DNA of 64,000 nucleotides from Microbacterium ureisolvens (GCF_019511645.1 NZ_JAEUAX010000005.1:62001-126000), one strand, 5' to 3'. Counted from the first letter of the stretch, positions 25,093 through 34,397 are shown. The notes: generated by a model not told the origin, from the letters alone. Program-made: numbers and translations.

Positions 25093-25599
25093 ATGAACGC
25101 CCCCGAGCCCTCGCCTCGTCCGATCGAGGCGCCGCGGAACCCGGCCCGGATCCCGCCGCGCTGGTTCATCCGCACCGCGTGGGTCGTTCATCGCGCGCTG
25201 TACCGGGTGACCGGCGGACGCGTGGGGCTGCGGCATCCCTCCCCCACCGTCTACGGGATGATGCGCCTGCACACGGTCGGCCGCCGGTCGGGCAGCCCGC
25301 GCGTCGCCATCCTCGGGTACTTCGAGGACGGCCCCGACCTCGTCACCCTCGCGATGAACGGGTGGGGGGATCCGCCGCCGGCGTGGTGGCTGAACCTTCA
25401 GGCCCGGCCCGCGGCATCCGTCGATCTTCCCGAAGGCACCCGTGACGTCATTGCCCACGAGGCGACAGGCGCCGAGCGCGAACGCCTATGGGCCGTGTGG
25501 CGCACCCTCGAGGGCGATGCGGACCTCGACGCCTACGCGGCGCTGCGCAGCCGCCAGACGCCGGTGGTCGTCCTGAGCCCCGTGCCCGCCGCGGCCTGA
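25093..25599 (+). CDS. Nitroreductase family deazaflavin (F420)-dependent oxidoreductase
   Basis: 168 residues from the ATG at 25093. The DUF385/Ddn-like split-barrel is indicated by HRALYRVTGGRVGLRHPSP, the MRLHTVGRRSGSPRVAILGYFEDGPDLVTLAMNGWGDPPPAWWLNLQARP core and the terminal TPVVVLSP. Family members in actinobacteria use F420 to reduce quinones or nitro compounds. Transcribed alone; two palindromes upstream may regulate it. Confidence 0.88.
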   Translation: MNAPEPSPRPIEAPRNPARIPPRWFIRTAWVVHRALYRVTGGRVGLRHPSPTVYGMMRLHTVGRRSGSPRVAILGYFEDGPDLVTLAMNGWGDPPPAWWLNLQARPAASVDLPEGTRDVIAHEATGAERERLWAVWRTLEGDADLDAYAALRSRQTPVVVLSPVPAAA

Positions 25600-25753
25600 C
25601 CGCGATCCGCGGGATCGCCGCCGGTCATCCGCGTGCGCGGGTGCGCTGCGGACGGGCGGATGCCGCGCTGCGGCGTATCTCGGAGCGCCCGGAGTCCCTC
25701 TCCCCTGACGAGTAACCGTTCACCCCGGACGACGTCGATCGGTGGGAGCCGAC

Positions 25754-26698
25754 ATGAGAGGACGTCTCGCCTCAACAGCGCTGCTCGGCGCAGTGCTGGC
25801 CATCCTGACCGGATGCGGCGCGCAGGGCGACGCGTCGCCCGCCGACCCGGTGCCGGTGCCGGAGCCCCTGCCGGGAGACGTCGATGGCGGCGCTCCCCCG
25901 CCGTTTCCCGAAACGCCTCCGGACGGGCCGGACCCCGCCGATCCGCAGCCCACCCCGTTGCCGCCCCCGACCGGCGGCCCCGACGGCGAGGGCGGGGATA
26001 TCGGCGGCGGCCCCGAAGATGCCGTGGCCCTGTTCCAGGAGCGCTGCGCGCGCGGCGTCGAGGAATGGCGGGATGCCCTCGTCGACTACCCCGCTCGAAT
26101 GAGCGTGACGATCGAGCTCGGCGCCAACTACAACGCGGCCGTGGATGCACGTTCACAGCCGCTTCCCCCCGATGAGGTCGTCGAGGCCGAGGACGGCGCA
26201 GCGACCAGCGAAGCCGTGCTCGTGAAGTGCACAGTCGCCGCGCGACTGACCGCCGTCGGCGAGGCGATGGAGGTGCTCGACCAGGCGAGCGAGACGGACG
26301 CCGGATGGGTGCTGCAGGAGTTCACCCCGAGCGGCGTCATCGAGTGGTCGTGGACGGTGACCGCGCACAAGCCGGTCGACGAGCAGCTGCGGCTCGAGCT
26401 GCGACCCGCCATCGTCCTCGACGAATCGGCGGGCGATCTCGAGTACGCGGGGAAGAACGTGTCGTCGTTCACGACGGACGTGCACGTGAAGGCCTCGGCG
26501 CTCCACCACGCCGCCTACTGGGTCGACGTGAACCGGCCGCTCATCTGGACGATCGGCAGCGCGGTCGGCGCGGCGACGCTCGCCGTCATCGTCTGGTGGA
26601 GAAAGGCGCGCAGCCCCCGCAAGGATGCACCGACCAGTGAGCGGACCAAAGGTCCCGCTCCCGTGTCGCGAACAGCTGCTCGCGGCAGCAGAACGTGA
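25754..26698 (+). CDS. Uncharacterised lipoprotein with C-terminal membrane helix
   Basis: 314 residues from the ATG at 25754. The signal peptide ends in LTGC (Cys about 20). A Pro/Gly/Asp-rich spacer covers residues ~25-85. A folded extracellular part follows, with two cysteines (ERCARGVEEW and VKCTVAARL), and then a C-terminal helix (IWTIGSAVGAATLAVIVWW) with a basic cytoplasmic tail. Dual anchoring by lipid and helix is unusual. I do not recognise a family. Convergent with ccsB, 9 nt apart. Confidence 0.75.
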   Translation: MRGRLASTALLGAVLAILTGCGAQGDASPADPVPVPEPLPGDVDGGAPPPFPETPPDGPDPADPQPTPLPPPTGGPDGEGGDIGGGPEDAVALFQERCARGVEEWRDALVDYPARMSVTIELGANYNAAVDARSQPLPPDEVVEAEDGAATSEAVLVKCTVAARLTAVGEAMEVLDQASETDAGWVLQEFTPSGVIEWSWTVTAHKPVDEQLRLELRPAIVLDESAGDLEYAGKNVSSFTTDVHVKASALHHAAYWVDVNRPLIWTIGSAVGAATLAVIVWWRKARSPRKDAPTSERTKGPAPVSRTAARGSRT

Positions 26699-26707
26699 CG
26701 GGTGAGC

Positions 26708-27799
26708 TCAGCTGAGACCCGAGTAGGCGTGCAGGCCCTTGAAGAACATGTTCACGATCGTGAAGTTGAAGATCACGGCCGTGAACCCGATGATCGACAG
26801 CCACGCCGAGCGGGCGCCGCGCCAGCCGCGCGTGGCCCGCGCGTGGATGTAGCCGGCGTACAGCACCCAGATCACGAAGGTCCAGACTTCCTTCGTGTCG
26901 AAGCCCCAGTAGCGTCCCCACGCGTCGTTCGCCCAGATCGAGCCGGCGATGAGCGTGAAGGTCCAGAAGATGAAGCCGAGGATCGCGAAACGGTAGGCCA
27001 GCGACTCGAGCGCATCGGCGCTCGGGAGGGTCTTGAGAAAACCCGGTCCCGTCTTGGCGGTCCCGGATGCTGCGGCCTCCGCCTTCGCGAGAGCCGCGAT
27101 CTTCGTCTCGCGCCGGGCCTGCATGAGCTGCAGAACCGAGAGTCCGAACGCGAGGGCGAACAGCGCCGTCGCGAGGGACGCCACGAAGACGTGGATGACG
27201 AGCCACACGGACTTCAGCGGGTCCATCAGGGGGACGATGTCGGTGTAGAACCAGATCGCCGTGCCGCCGAGCAGCACCACCACGAGTCCGGTGATGAAGG
27301 TTCCGAGGAACCGCAGGTCGTAGCGGAACAGAACGCCGAGGTAGACCGCGATGATGAGGAGCGTGCCGGTGAGGGCGAACTCGTACATGTTCGACCACGG
27401 CACGCGCCCCGCGGCGATACCGCGGGTGACGTCGCCGCCTAGGTGGAACAGGAAGCCGAGCACCGTCAGCGACGTGCCGATGCGCGCCCAGACGAGCCGC
27501 GCGCGCTTGCCCACCGGAGCGTTGAGCGCCTCCTCCGACGCGGTCTCCTGTGCGCGCATCTGCTCGATGATGCCGGTGCGCGAGCCTGCACCCCCACCGC
27601 CCGCTGCCACGAGTTCGCGCTCGCGGGCGGTCCTGGCCGCGGCATCCTTCGCGGCAGCATCCTTCGCATCGACGGCGACGGCACCGCGGCGGGCCAGGTC
27701 GACCGCGTACGCGATGAACGCGAGGGCGTAGATCGCGATGGCCGTCCAGACCAGCAGCACCGAGACGTCGTCGAGGGTGAGGGGGGAGGCGTCGGGCAT
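26708..27799 (-). CDS. ccsB: Cytochrome c biogenesis protein CcsB (CcsA-type heme handling)
   Basis: 363 residues from the ATG at 27799. Multi-helix membrane protein of system II cytochrome c maturation. The WWD heme-binding motif appears as WANDAWGRYWGFDTKEVW (about 300-317), with conserved histidines in FLFHLGGDV and WLVIHVFV. An Ala/Lys/Glu-rich cytoplasmic segment (about 40-75) precedes the core. Although it follows resB closely, TAGACT ends 7 nt before the ATG, so a separate leaderless transcript is possible in addition to the operon. Confidence 0.93.
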   Translation of the reverse strand: MPDASPLTLDDVSVLLVWTAIAIYALAFIAYAVDLARRGAVAVDAKDAAAKDAAARTARERELVAAGGGGAGSRTGIIEQMRAQETASEEALNAPVGKRARLVWARIGTSLTVLGFLFHLGGDVTRGIAAGRVPWSNMYEFALTGTLLIIAVYLGVLFRYDLRFLGTFITGLVVVLLGGTAIWFYTDIVPLMDPLKSVWLVIHVFVASLATALFALAFGLSVLQLMQARRETKIAALAKAEAAASGTAKTGPGFLKTLPSADALESLAYRFAILGFIFWTFTLIAGSIWANDAWGRYWGFDTKEVWTFVIWVLYAGYIHARATRGWRGARSAWLSIIGFTAVIFNFTIVNMFFKGLHAYSGLS

Positions 27800-27804
27800 G
27801 GCTC

Positions 27805-29553
27805 TCAGTCTACGTCGGGGGTGGATCCGGGCTTCGTGTCCCGCGCGCCGGTGGCGGCGGAGTCGGCGAGCGACGCGAGGTGACGCTGGGCGAACTGCTC
27901 GACGGCGCCATCGAGCGCGGGGTCCTCGCCACGGGCGAGACCGGCGTACTCGAGGTGCACCGTGTGGCCCTGCCTGGTCGCCTTGACCCACATGCGGCGG
28001 CGTGGGACGAAGAGCGCGGCGAGCAGGCCCGCCGTCGCGAGCACGGCGAAGACGAGCACCCACGTCGCCGCGGCGTCGCGGTGGATCGACAGCGACACGT
28101 ACCGCTTGACCGAGTCCTGGAATCCGGCGGCGTCGGGGGCCTCGTTCTCGAAGGTGATCGTGCCGAGGCCGTCCGGGAGGTCCACGGTGTCGCCGGGCTT
28201 CATCTCCAGCGACTGCGTGCCGGAGTCACCGCCCGCGAGCTGCGTCATCTCACTGGGGTCGAGCGTGTACACCGACTTCGGCACGCCGCCGTCGATGCCG
28301 AGGTCGCCGGCGTAGACCCAGAACGTGAGCATCGGGTACTCGAGGTCGCCGTAGACCGAGGTGAAGGCCCCGTTCGTGAGCTCCTGCGCAGTGGGATAGA
28401 AGAAGCCGACGAGGCCCACCTGCTCACGCAGGCCGTCGGGTACCTTCACGACGCCTTGCGAGGTCATGTTGTTGTCCTGCGGAAGGAACGGCACGGGCTC
28501 CGAGAACACCACGTCGCCGGCGTCGTTTCGGATGGTGATGGTGGGCGCGTAGCCGTTGCCCATCAGGTAGACCTTGTCGCCGGCGATCTGGAGCGGGTGG
28601 TTGACACGCACCTCGCCCTCCGCGGCGTCGGCGTTCGGGAACTGCGTCGTCAGGTGCGCGACGAAGTCGCCCGCCTGGCCTGCGCCCTGCTGGCCGGGCG
28701 TGACGTACGAGAGCGAGAAGTCGTCGAGGGTGAGGGCGTAGGGCTCGAGGGCGTCCTCGTCGACGAACCGGCCGGGGTTGAACGACGTGTAGTCGAGCAT
28801 CGTGTTGACCCACGTGCGGCCCTCGATGATGACGGTCTGGCCGGTGTAGGTGAATCCGCCGCCGATGCCGACCGCGAGCAGCACGCCGACCAGCGACGCG
28901 TGGAACACCAGGTTGCCGGTCTCACGCAGATATCCGCGCTCCGCCGACACCGAGAGCGCCTTCGCTCCGTCGTAGCGGGCGATACGGTAGCCAGCCTTCT
29001 TCAGCTGCTGCTCGGCGGCCTCGATCGCGCGCGCCGCGGCGGCTGCGGCATCCGTGTCGTCCTGGTACTCCAGGATCTCGGAGCGGTGCGCCTCCAGCCG
29101 ACCCAGCCGCGCGGGAGTGCGCGGCGGCTGCGCGCGCATCGCCTTGTAGTGGTGCTTCGTGCGCGGGATGACGCAGCCGACGAGCGAGACGAACAGCAGG
29201 ATGTAGATCGCCGAGAACCACGGCGAGGTGTACACGTCGAACAGGCTCAGGTTGTCGAGCACCGGCGCGAGGTCGGGGTTGTCGACGAAGTACTGGCGCA
29301 CGCCGTTGGGATCGGCGCTGCGCTGCGGCACGAGCGAGCCCGGCACGGCGGCGATCGCGAGGAGGAGCAGCAGCACCAGCGCAGTGCGCATCGACGTGAG
29401 CTGTCGCCAGCCCCAGCGCAGCCACCCGACGACCCCGAGGGCCGGCTGGGTGACGTCGGATGCCGCGGAATCCGCGTGGTCGGAGGGCCGGAGGGGGTCG
29501 GTCATCTCGTCGGTCGTCGAACCTTCCGAAGCGTCAGAGCGGGGCCGGGACAC
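27805..29553 (-). CDS. resB: Cytochrome c biogenesis protein ResB
   Basis: 582 residues from a GTG at 29553 with AGGGGG upstream; it overlaps the end of ccdA by 20 nt. An in-frame ATG at 29505 is the alternative start. ResB features: an early helix RTALVLLLLLAIAAVPGSLVPQR, the YFVDNPDLAPVLDNLSLFDVYTSPWF loop, a second helix ending in GCVIPR, a large extracytoplasmic domain and a last helix WVLVFAVLATAGLLAALFVP. With CcsB it forms the system II heme ligation complex. Confidence 0.93.
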   Translation of the reverse strand: MSRPRSDASEGSTTDEMTDPLRPSDHADSAASDVTQPALGVVGWLRWGWRQLTSMRTALVLLLLLAIAAVPGSLVPQRSADPNGVRQYFVDNPDLAPVLDNLSLFDVYTSPWFSAIYILLFVSLVGCVIPRTKHHYKAMRAQPPRTPARLGRLEAHRSEILEYQDDTDAAAAAARAIEAAEQQLKKAGYRIARYDGAKALSVSAERGYLRETGNLVFHASLVGVLLAVGIGGGFTYTGQTVIIEGRTWVNTMLDYTSFNPGRFVDEDALEPYALTLDDFSLSYVTPGQQGAGQAGDFVAHLTTQFPNADAAEGEVRVNHPLQIAGDKVYLMGNGYAPTITIRNDAGDVVFSEPVPFLPQDNNMTSQGVVKVPDGLREQVGLVGFFYPTAQELTNGAFTSVYGDLEYPMLTFWVYAGDLGIDGGVPKSVYTLDPSEMTQLAGGDSGTQSLEMKPGDTVDLPDGLGTITFENEAPDAAGFQDSVKRYVSLSIHRDAAATWVLVFAVLATAGLLAALFVPRRRMWVKATRQGHTVHLEYAGLARGEDPALDGAVEQFAQRHLASLADSAATGARDTKPGSTPDVD

Positions 29554-30385
29554 TGGCGAACACCCCCTGGAGCTGGGCCATCACGGCGGTCCAGACGCCG
29601 GTCACCATGAGCAGGCCCAGCACGATGAGCAGGGCGCCGCCGATGAGGTTGACCACGCGGATGTGGCGGCGCACGAACGACACCGAGCGCGTCGCCCAGC
29701 CGAACCCGAGGGTGAGGAGCAGGAACGGGATGCCGAGCCCCAGCGAGTACGCGACGCCCAGCAGCGCCGCCCGCGCGGCGGAGCCCGAGTCGAAGGCCAT
29801 GGTCAGGATCACCGCGAGGGTCGGTCCGATGCAGGGAGCCCAGCCGATGCCGAGCGCGATCCCCAGCAGCGGCGCACCGATGAGGCCGAGGTTGCCCCGC
29901 ACCTGCGGACGCGCGATGCGCTGCGCGAGGCCGAACCACCCGATGAAGACGAGGCCCATCGCGATGATGACCACGCCGAGGATGCGCGTGATGAGGTCCT
30001 GGTACTCGAGCAGGAATCGGCCCAGCGTTCCGCCGAGCATCGCCATGCTGACGAAGACCACCGTGAACCCGGCGATGAACAGGAGCACGCCGAGCACGAG
30101 GCGGCCGCGTGCGGGTGCCTCGGTCGCAGCGGCCGTCTCCGTCGTCGTCACAGGCTTCGCAGAATCGTCACCGCCACGCAGGTTCGCCGCCGAATCCTCC
30201 GAGGAACGCGCGATCTTGCGAACCCTGGGAGCCGGGCGAGCGCTCACCGCACCGCCGATGAACCCGAGATACCCCGGAACCAGCGGGAGCACGCAGGGCG
30301 ACAGGAACGAGATGGCTCCGGCGAGGATCGCGATCGGGACGGCGATCAGGAGCGACCCGTCGGCGACGAGGGCGCCCACGTTCAC
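29534..30385 (-). CDS. ccdA: Cytochrome c biogenesis thiol transporter CcdA
   Basis: 283 residues from a GTG at 30385, overlapping the tlpA stop by 4 nt. It is a DsbD-gamma-type membrane protein passing electrons from cytoplasmic thioredoxin to extracytoplasmic thiol proteins. The two redox cysteines lie in ISFLSPCVLPLVPGYLGF and GIGWAPCIGPTLAVIL. A polar loop of about 45 residues (RPAPRVRKIARSS..TETAAATEAP) is inserted after the first helix, longer than in compact CcdA proteins. Partner of the TlpA-like protein upstream. Confidence 0.94.
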   Translation of the reverse strand: MNVGALVADGSLLIAVPIAILAGAISFLSPCVLPLVPGYLGFIGGAVSARPAPRVRKIARSSEDSAANLRGGDDSAKPVTTTETAAATEAPARGRLVLGVLLFIAGFTVVFVSMAMLGGTLGRFLLEYQDLITRILGVVIIAMGLVFIGWFGLAQRIARPQVRGNLGLIGAPLLGIALGIGWAPCIGPTLAVILTMAFDSGSAARAALLGVAYSLGLGIPFLLLTLGFGWATRSVSFVRRHIRVVNLIGGALLIVLGLLMVTGVWTAVMAQLQGVFASVPAPL

Positions 30386-30993
30386 GACTCCTCCAGGGTG
30401 TCGCGCACGATCGTCTCGAGGATCGACGCCTCTTCGATCTGGCCGACCAGGCGCGCGGCGACACGGCCCTGCTTGTCGAGCACGATCGTGACCGGCACGG
30501 CGTTGAGCGGGGTCTCTCCCGCAAAGGCGAGCTTGATCGAGCCGTCCTCGGTCGCCAGCGCACTGGGGTACTCCACCCCGTACTTCTCGGCGAACGCCTG
30601 CGACGCCGCAGCGCCGTCGTACAGGTTCACCCCGAGGAACGACACGCCCTGGTCCGCGAACTCCGCATCGACCGCGGCGAGCTCCGGAGCCTCGACACGG
30701 CACGGCGCGCAGCCGGCGTACCAGAAGTTCACGACGAGCACCTCGCCCGCGTAGTCGGCGCTCGAGGTCGAGCCGCCGGTGTCGAGGACGCCCTCGAACT
30801 CGACCGGCTCGGTGCGGTCCTCGGCCGGGATCTCGACGACGCGGAAGCCGTCGGCGGCGACGAACCCCTTGTTGTCGCCCGAGCGGTACTGCTCGGCGAG
30901 GGGGTCGCTGGTGCATGCGGCGAGGCCGGCGATCACTCCGACGACGAGGAGAGCGGATGCTGCGGCCCGCACCTTCTGGAACCGCTGAGTCAT
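30382..30993 (-). CDS. TlpA/ResA-like extracytoplasmic thiol-disulfide reductase (lipoprotein)
   Basis: 203 residues from the ATG at 30993. The signal peptide ends in the lipobox LAAC (Cys 26), so it is probably lipid-anchored. Thioredoxin fold with active site WYAGCAPCRVEAPEL and cis-Pro region NAVPVTIVLDKQGRV. It should keep apocytochrome c cysteines reduced, receiving electrons from CcdA. Coupled by 4-nt overlaps on both sides, to the phosphatase before it and ccdA after it. Confidence 0.93.
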   Translation of the reverse strand: MTQRFQKVRAAASALLVVGVIAGLAACTSDPLAEQYRSGDNKGFVAADGFRVVEIPAEDRTEPVEFEGVLDTGGSTSSADYAGEVLVVNFWYAGCAPCRVEAPELAAVDAEFADQGVSFLGVNLYDGAAASQAFAEKYGVEYPSALATEDGSIKLAFAGETPLNAVPVTIVLDKQGRVAARLVGQIEEASILETIVRDTLEES

Positions 30994-31619
30994 ACCGCCC
31001 CCACATCCACTGCGCCGGCCGTCGACGCCGGTTCGGCGTAGGCGGTCTCGGTCCACTTGCCGTCGACCATCTCGAAGCTCGTCACGCTCGACAGCGCGCA
31101 GCGCCGCGCACGAGGGTCGTGCCGGAGCGGGAGCCCGGCGACCGCGAGGTGGGTGATCCAGATCGGGAGCTGATGCGACACGATGACGACATCGCCCGCG
31201 TCCGCGGCATCCCAAGCGTGCGTCATCGCCGAGTTCATACGGCCCACGACGTCCGCGTACGGCTCGCCCCAGCTCGGCAGCGCCGGCTTGCGCAGGTGCC
31301 GCCAGTTCCAGGGATTGACGAGTGCGCGCGCCATCCGCTTGCCCTCGAAGACGTTGGTCGGCTCGATGACCCGCTCGTCGATGACGGAGACGAGGCCGAA
31401 GAGCTCGGTGAACGGCTCGGCCGACTCCTGCGTGCGCTGCAGCGGCGAGCACACGAGCGCCGACACGGGACGATCGAGCGACTGGATGTACTCGGCGGCC
31501 TGCCGAGCCATGCGGCGGCCGGCGGCGCTCAGCCCGTACCCCGGGAGTCGCCCGTAGAGCACGCGGGCAGGGTTGTGAACCTCCCCGTGGCGCACGAGAT
31601 GAAGGCGAGCGGCGGGCAC
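30990..31619 (-). CDS. Histidine phosphatase family protein
   Basis: 209 residues from a GTG at 31619. Phosphoglycerate-mutase-like fold: catalytic LVRHGEVHNP, LSAAGRRMARQAAEYI, CSPLQRTQESAEP and the second histidine in VVIVSHQLPIWI. TAGACT ends 6 nt before the start, suggesting a leaderless operon promoter for this gene and the cytochrome c genes behind it. The substrate cannot be deduced; the link with cytochrome c maturation is positional. Confidence 0.9.
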   Translation of the reverse strand: MPAARLHLVRHGEVHNPARVLYGRLPGYGLSAAGRRMARQAAEYIQSLDRPVSALVCSPLQRTQESAEPFTELFGLVSVIDERVIEPTNVFEGKRMARALVNPWNWRHLRKPALPSWGEPYADVVGRMNSAMTHAWDAADAGDVVIVSHQLPIWITHLAVAGLPLRHDPRARRCALSSVTSFEMVDGKWTETAYAEPASTAGAVDVGAV

Positions 31620-31696
31620 CGGCCCAGTCTACGTGGCGGTGTTCTGTGGACCGGCTGAGCGTTCTCCCAGCTTCACCGGTCCCGGCGAGTGCGAAT

Positions 31697-32374
31697 TCAG
31701 TCGGCTTCGGGCTCGGGGCCGCCGGAGGTGCCGCGGGAGGCGAGGACGGCGCGGAGCCGCACGGAGAGGAACCACGCCACGCCGACGACGGCGGCCGCGA
31801 TGACGACGTACTGCAGGATGTCGGCGTACCGCTCGACGATGTGCCACGACTCGCCCAGGAAGAAGCCCGAGAACACGAAGATCGAGTTCCACACCAGGCT
31901 TCCCGCCGCGGTCAGCAGAGTGAACCGCCACACCGGCATGCGCGTGATGCCCGCGGGGATCGAGATGAGGCTCCGGAAGATCGGGATCATCCGCCCGAAG
32001 AACACCGCCTTGCCGCCATGGCGCCCGAACCACGCGACCGTGCGGTCGATGTCCTCAGGATGCAGCAGAGGCACCTTCGCCGCGATCGCCCGCAGCCGTG
32101 CGATCCCGAGCCACGCGCCGAGTCCATAGAGCAGGAGCGCGCCGGCGACGGATCCGACGGTGGTCCACACCAGCGCCTCGACCACGGAGAACGATCCGCG
32201 GCTCGCGGCGAGCCCCGCCATCGGGAGGATCACCTCGCTGGGCAGCGGCGGGAAGAGGTTCTCCATCGCGATCGCGATGCCCGCGCCGGCGGGGCCGATC
32301 ACGTCCATCAGCGAGACGGCCCAGTCCGCGAGGGCGCTGAGCCAGGAGCCTTCGGTCGTCGTCGCAGTCGTCAT
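31697..32374 (-). CDS. DedA family membrane protein
   Basis: 225 residues from the ATG at 32374. DedA/SNARE-associated fold: AMENLFPPLPSEVILPMAGLAA near the N-terminus (the acidic residue before the double proline is conserved), GSVAGALLLYGLGAWLG, and FFGRMIPIFRSLISIPAG with its conserved arginines. Four to five helices. DedA proteins act as lipid scramblases or flippases and are proton-dependent. Monocistronic; a weak 7-bp hairpin (31648-31682) follows. Confidence 0.92.
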   Translation of the reverse strand: MTTATTTEGSWLSALADWAVSLMDVIGPAGAGIAIAMENLFPPLPSEVILPMAGLAASRGSFSVVEALVWTTVGSVAGALLLYGLGAWLGIARLRAIAAKVPLLHPEDIDRTVAWFGRHGGKAVFFGRMIPIFRSLISIPAGITRMPVWRFTLLTAAGSLVWNSIFVFSGFFLGESWHIVERYADILQYVVIAAAVVGVAWFLSVRLRAVLASRGTSGGPEPEAD

Positions 32375-32519
32375 TCGTCGGATCCCCGTCCGTCGGTGGC
32401 ATGTTCGTGGCGGCGGCCGCCCGCGTACGGCGCGACGAGTCCACGTTACGGAGGGGAGATGAACGAAACCCGGGTGCTGACCCCCGAAAGCCGATGAACC
32501 TCGCGGCGGCCGGCTGGGA

Positions 32520-32969
32520 TCAGAGCGTCGAGCCGGGAACCGCGGCCGAGGCGACCATGAACGCGGCGACGAGCGACAGCACGATCAGGGCCGCCCCCAC
32601 GAGCGGCACCCAGAACGCGAGACGTCGCTTGACCATCAGCACGATCGCCACGACGACCGTCACGACCAGCATCACCCACGGCAGGATCATGCCCATCAGC
32701 CACCCGAGCGTGATGAGGTCGACGTTGCAGTCGCGGACGCCGCACGAATCCGACGCCATCACGAGGAAGATCCCCATGAACGAGGCCAGCGTCGCCAGAA
32801 CCGCGTCGGCGACCAGCAGCACGATCGTGATCACGAGGTCGAGGACCTTCACGGGCGGCTTCGCCGGCGCCGCGCCCTCCGGGGACGGCGTATAGGCGGG
32901 GCTGCCCGGATAGGACGACGGAGCCGTCGTCCCCGCCGGCGCGGGCTGCTCGGGTTCCGGCGTGGTCAT
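32520..32969 (-). CDS. Small membrane protein with proline-rich N-terminus
   Basis: 149 residues from the ATG at 32969. Residues 1-38 are Pro/Ala/Ser/Tyr-rich (PEPEQPAPAGTTAPSSYPG). Three hydrophobic helices follow (LVITIVLLVADAVLATLASF, ITLGWLMGMILPWVMLVVTVVV, FWVPLVGAALIVLSLVAAFM), with a small loop holding two cysteines (SDSCGVRDCNV) outside the membrane. This resembles short actinobacterial membrane proteins of unknown function; I cannot assign a family. Confidence 0.8.
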   Translation of the reverse strand: MTTPEPEQPAPAGTTAPSSYPGSPAYTPSPEGAAPAKPPVKVLDLVITIVLLVADAVLATLASFMGIFLVMASDSCGVRDCNVDLITLGWLMGMILPWVMLVVTVVVAIVLMVKRRLAFWVPLVGAALIVLSLVAAFMVASAAVPGSTL

Positions 32970-33041
32970 GCCCGCATGGTAGCGGTGGGCGAGCCGTTCG
33001 GCGAGAAGGCGGCTGCGGCGCGTCACCTAGACTTGTCGCTC

Positions 33042-34382
33042 GTGAGTGAACGCGTCCTCGTCAAGCAGCTTCAGGGTCTCGCCGACGGCCCGGTGTCGGT
33101 CTCCGGGTGGGTCGAGACCGTCCGCGATCAGAAGAACGTGCAGTTCGTCATCCTCCGCGATGAGTCCGGCGCGGTGCAGCTGGTCAATCCCGCGACGCGT
33201 CCCGCAGAGGACGGCACGGAACAGGATGCTGCGGCCCTGGCCCTCACCGACCTCATCTCGAATCTCGCCACGGGCACCTTCCTGACCGTGACCGGCGAGC
33301 TCAAGCACGACGAGCGCGTGAAGCTCGGCGGCGTCGAGATCAAGATCGCCGCACTCGACATCGCGGCCGCGGCCCTTCCCGAGACGCCCATCGCGGCGGA
33401 CTCGGGTCTCGACAAGCGCATGGACTGGCGCTTCCTCGACCTGCGCCAGCGCCGCAACAACCTCATCTTCCGCGTGCAGACCACGCTCGAGCACGCCTTC
33501 CGCTCGTACTGGATCGAGCGCGACTACATCGAGGTGCACTCCCCCAAGCTCATGGCATCGGCCTCAGAGTCCAACGCGGAGCTCTTCTCGCTCGAGTACT
33601 TCGAGGACAAGACCGCCTACCTCGCGCAGTCGCCGCAGTTCTTCAAGCAGATGGCCCAGGTCGCCGGCTTCGGCAAGATCTTCGAGATCGCGCCCGCCTT
33701 CCGCGCGGACCCGTCGTTCACGTCGCGCCACGCGACCGAGTTCACGTCGGTCGACGCCGAGATCAGCTGGATCGACTCCCACGAGGACGTCGCCGCGATG
33801 CAGGAGGAGCTGCTGCAGACCGCGTTCCAGGCGGTCAAGGACAAGCACGGCGCCGAGATCGAAGAGCTCTTCGGTCTCGAGGTGCAGGTTCCGGCCATCC
33901 CGTTCCCGCGCATCCCGCTCGCCGAGGCGCGAGAGATCGTGAAGAGCCGCGGCTACGAGATCCCCCGCACCGACGGCGACCTCGACCCCGAGGGCGAGCG
34001 CCAGATCTCCGCGTACGTCGAGGAGACGTACGGCCACCAGTTCGTCTTCATCACCGACTACCACCCCGAGATCCGCGCGTTCTACCACATGCGCGACGAG
34101 GAGACCGGGCTGACCAAGTCGTACGACCTCCTCTTCAAGGGCGTCGAGATCACGACCGGTGCGCAGCGCGAGCACCGCGTCGACGTGCTGATCGAGCAGG
34201 CGAAGGAGAAGGGCCTGGAGGCCTCGCACCTCGACTTCTACTTCGACTTCTTCCGCTACGGCGCCCCGCCCCACGGCGGGTTCGGCATGGGTCTCGCACG
34301 CGTGCTGATGCTGCTGCTCGGCGAGTCGTCGATCCGCGAGGTCACGTATCTTTTCCGGGGCCCGACGCGCCTCGCCCCCTGA
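33042..34382 (+). CDS. aspS: Aspartyl-tRNA synthetase, short archaeal-type (probably non-discriminating)
   Basis: 446 residues from a GTG at 33042. N-terminal OB-fold anticodon domain (VSVSGWVETVRDQKNVQFVILRDESG) and class II catalytic core: motif 2 FRADPSFTSRHATEFTSVDAE, motif 3 GGFGMGLARVLMLLLGESSIREV. It lacks the ~130-residue GAD insertion of the standard bacterial AspRS (about 590 residues), so it belongs to the archaeal/eukaryal-like group annotated as aspartate--tRNA(Asn) ligase. If non-discriminating, it would charge tRNA-Asn with Asp for amidation by GatCAB. TAGACT 8 nt before the GTG suggests a leaderless mRNA. Confidence 0.93.
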   Translation: MSERVLVKQLQGLADGPVSVSGWVETVRDQKNVQFVILRDESGAVQLVNPATRPAEDGTEQDAAALALTDLISNLATGTFLTVTGELKHDERVKLGGVEIKIAALDIAAAALPETPIAADSGLDKRMDWRFLDLRQRRNNLIFRVQTTLEHAFRSYWIERDYIEVHSPKLMASASESNAELFSLEYFEDKTAYLAQSPQFFKQMAQVAGFGKIFEIAPAFRADPSFTSRHATEFTSVDAEISWIDSHEDVAAMQEELLQTAFQAVKDKHGAEIEELFGLEVQVPAIPFPRIPLAEAREIVKSRGYEIPRTDGDLDPEGERQISAYVEETYGHQFVFITDYHPEIRAFYHMRDEETGLTKSYDLLFKGVEITTGAQREHRVDVLIEQAKEKGLEASHLDFYFDFFRYGAPPHGGFGMGLARVLMLLLGESSIREVTYLFRGPTRLAP

Positions 34383-34397
34383 GCGCACCCCTCGGAT

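Noticed and set aside
31648..31682. Terminator downstream of the DedA gene
   Set aside because: The stem is only 7 bp (GGACCGG / CCGGTCC) with a 21-nt loop and no T tract; too weak to list as a feature.
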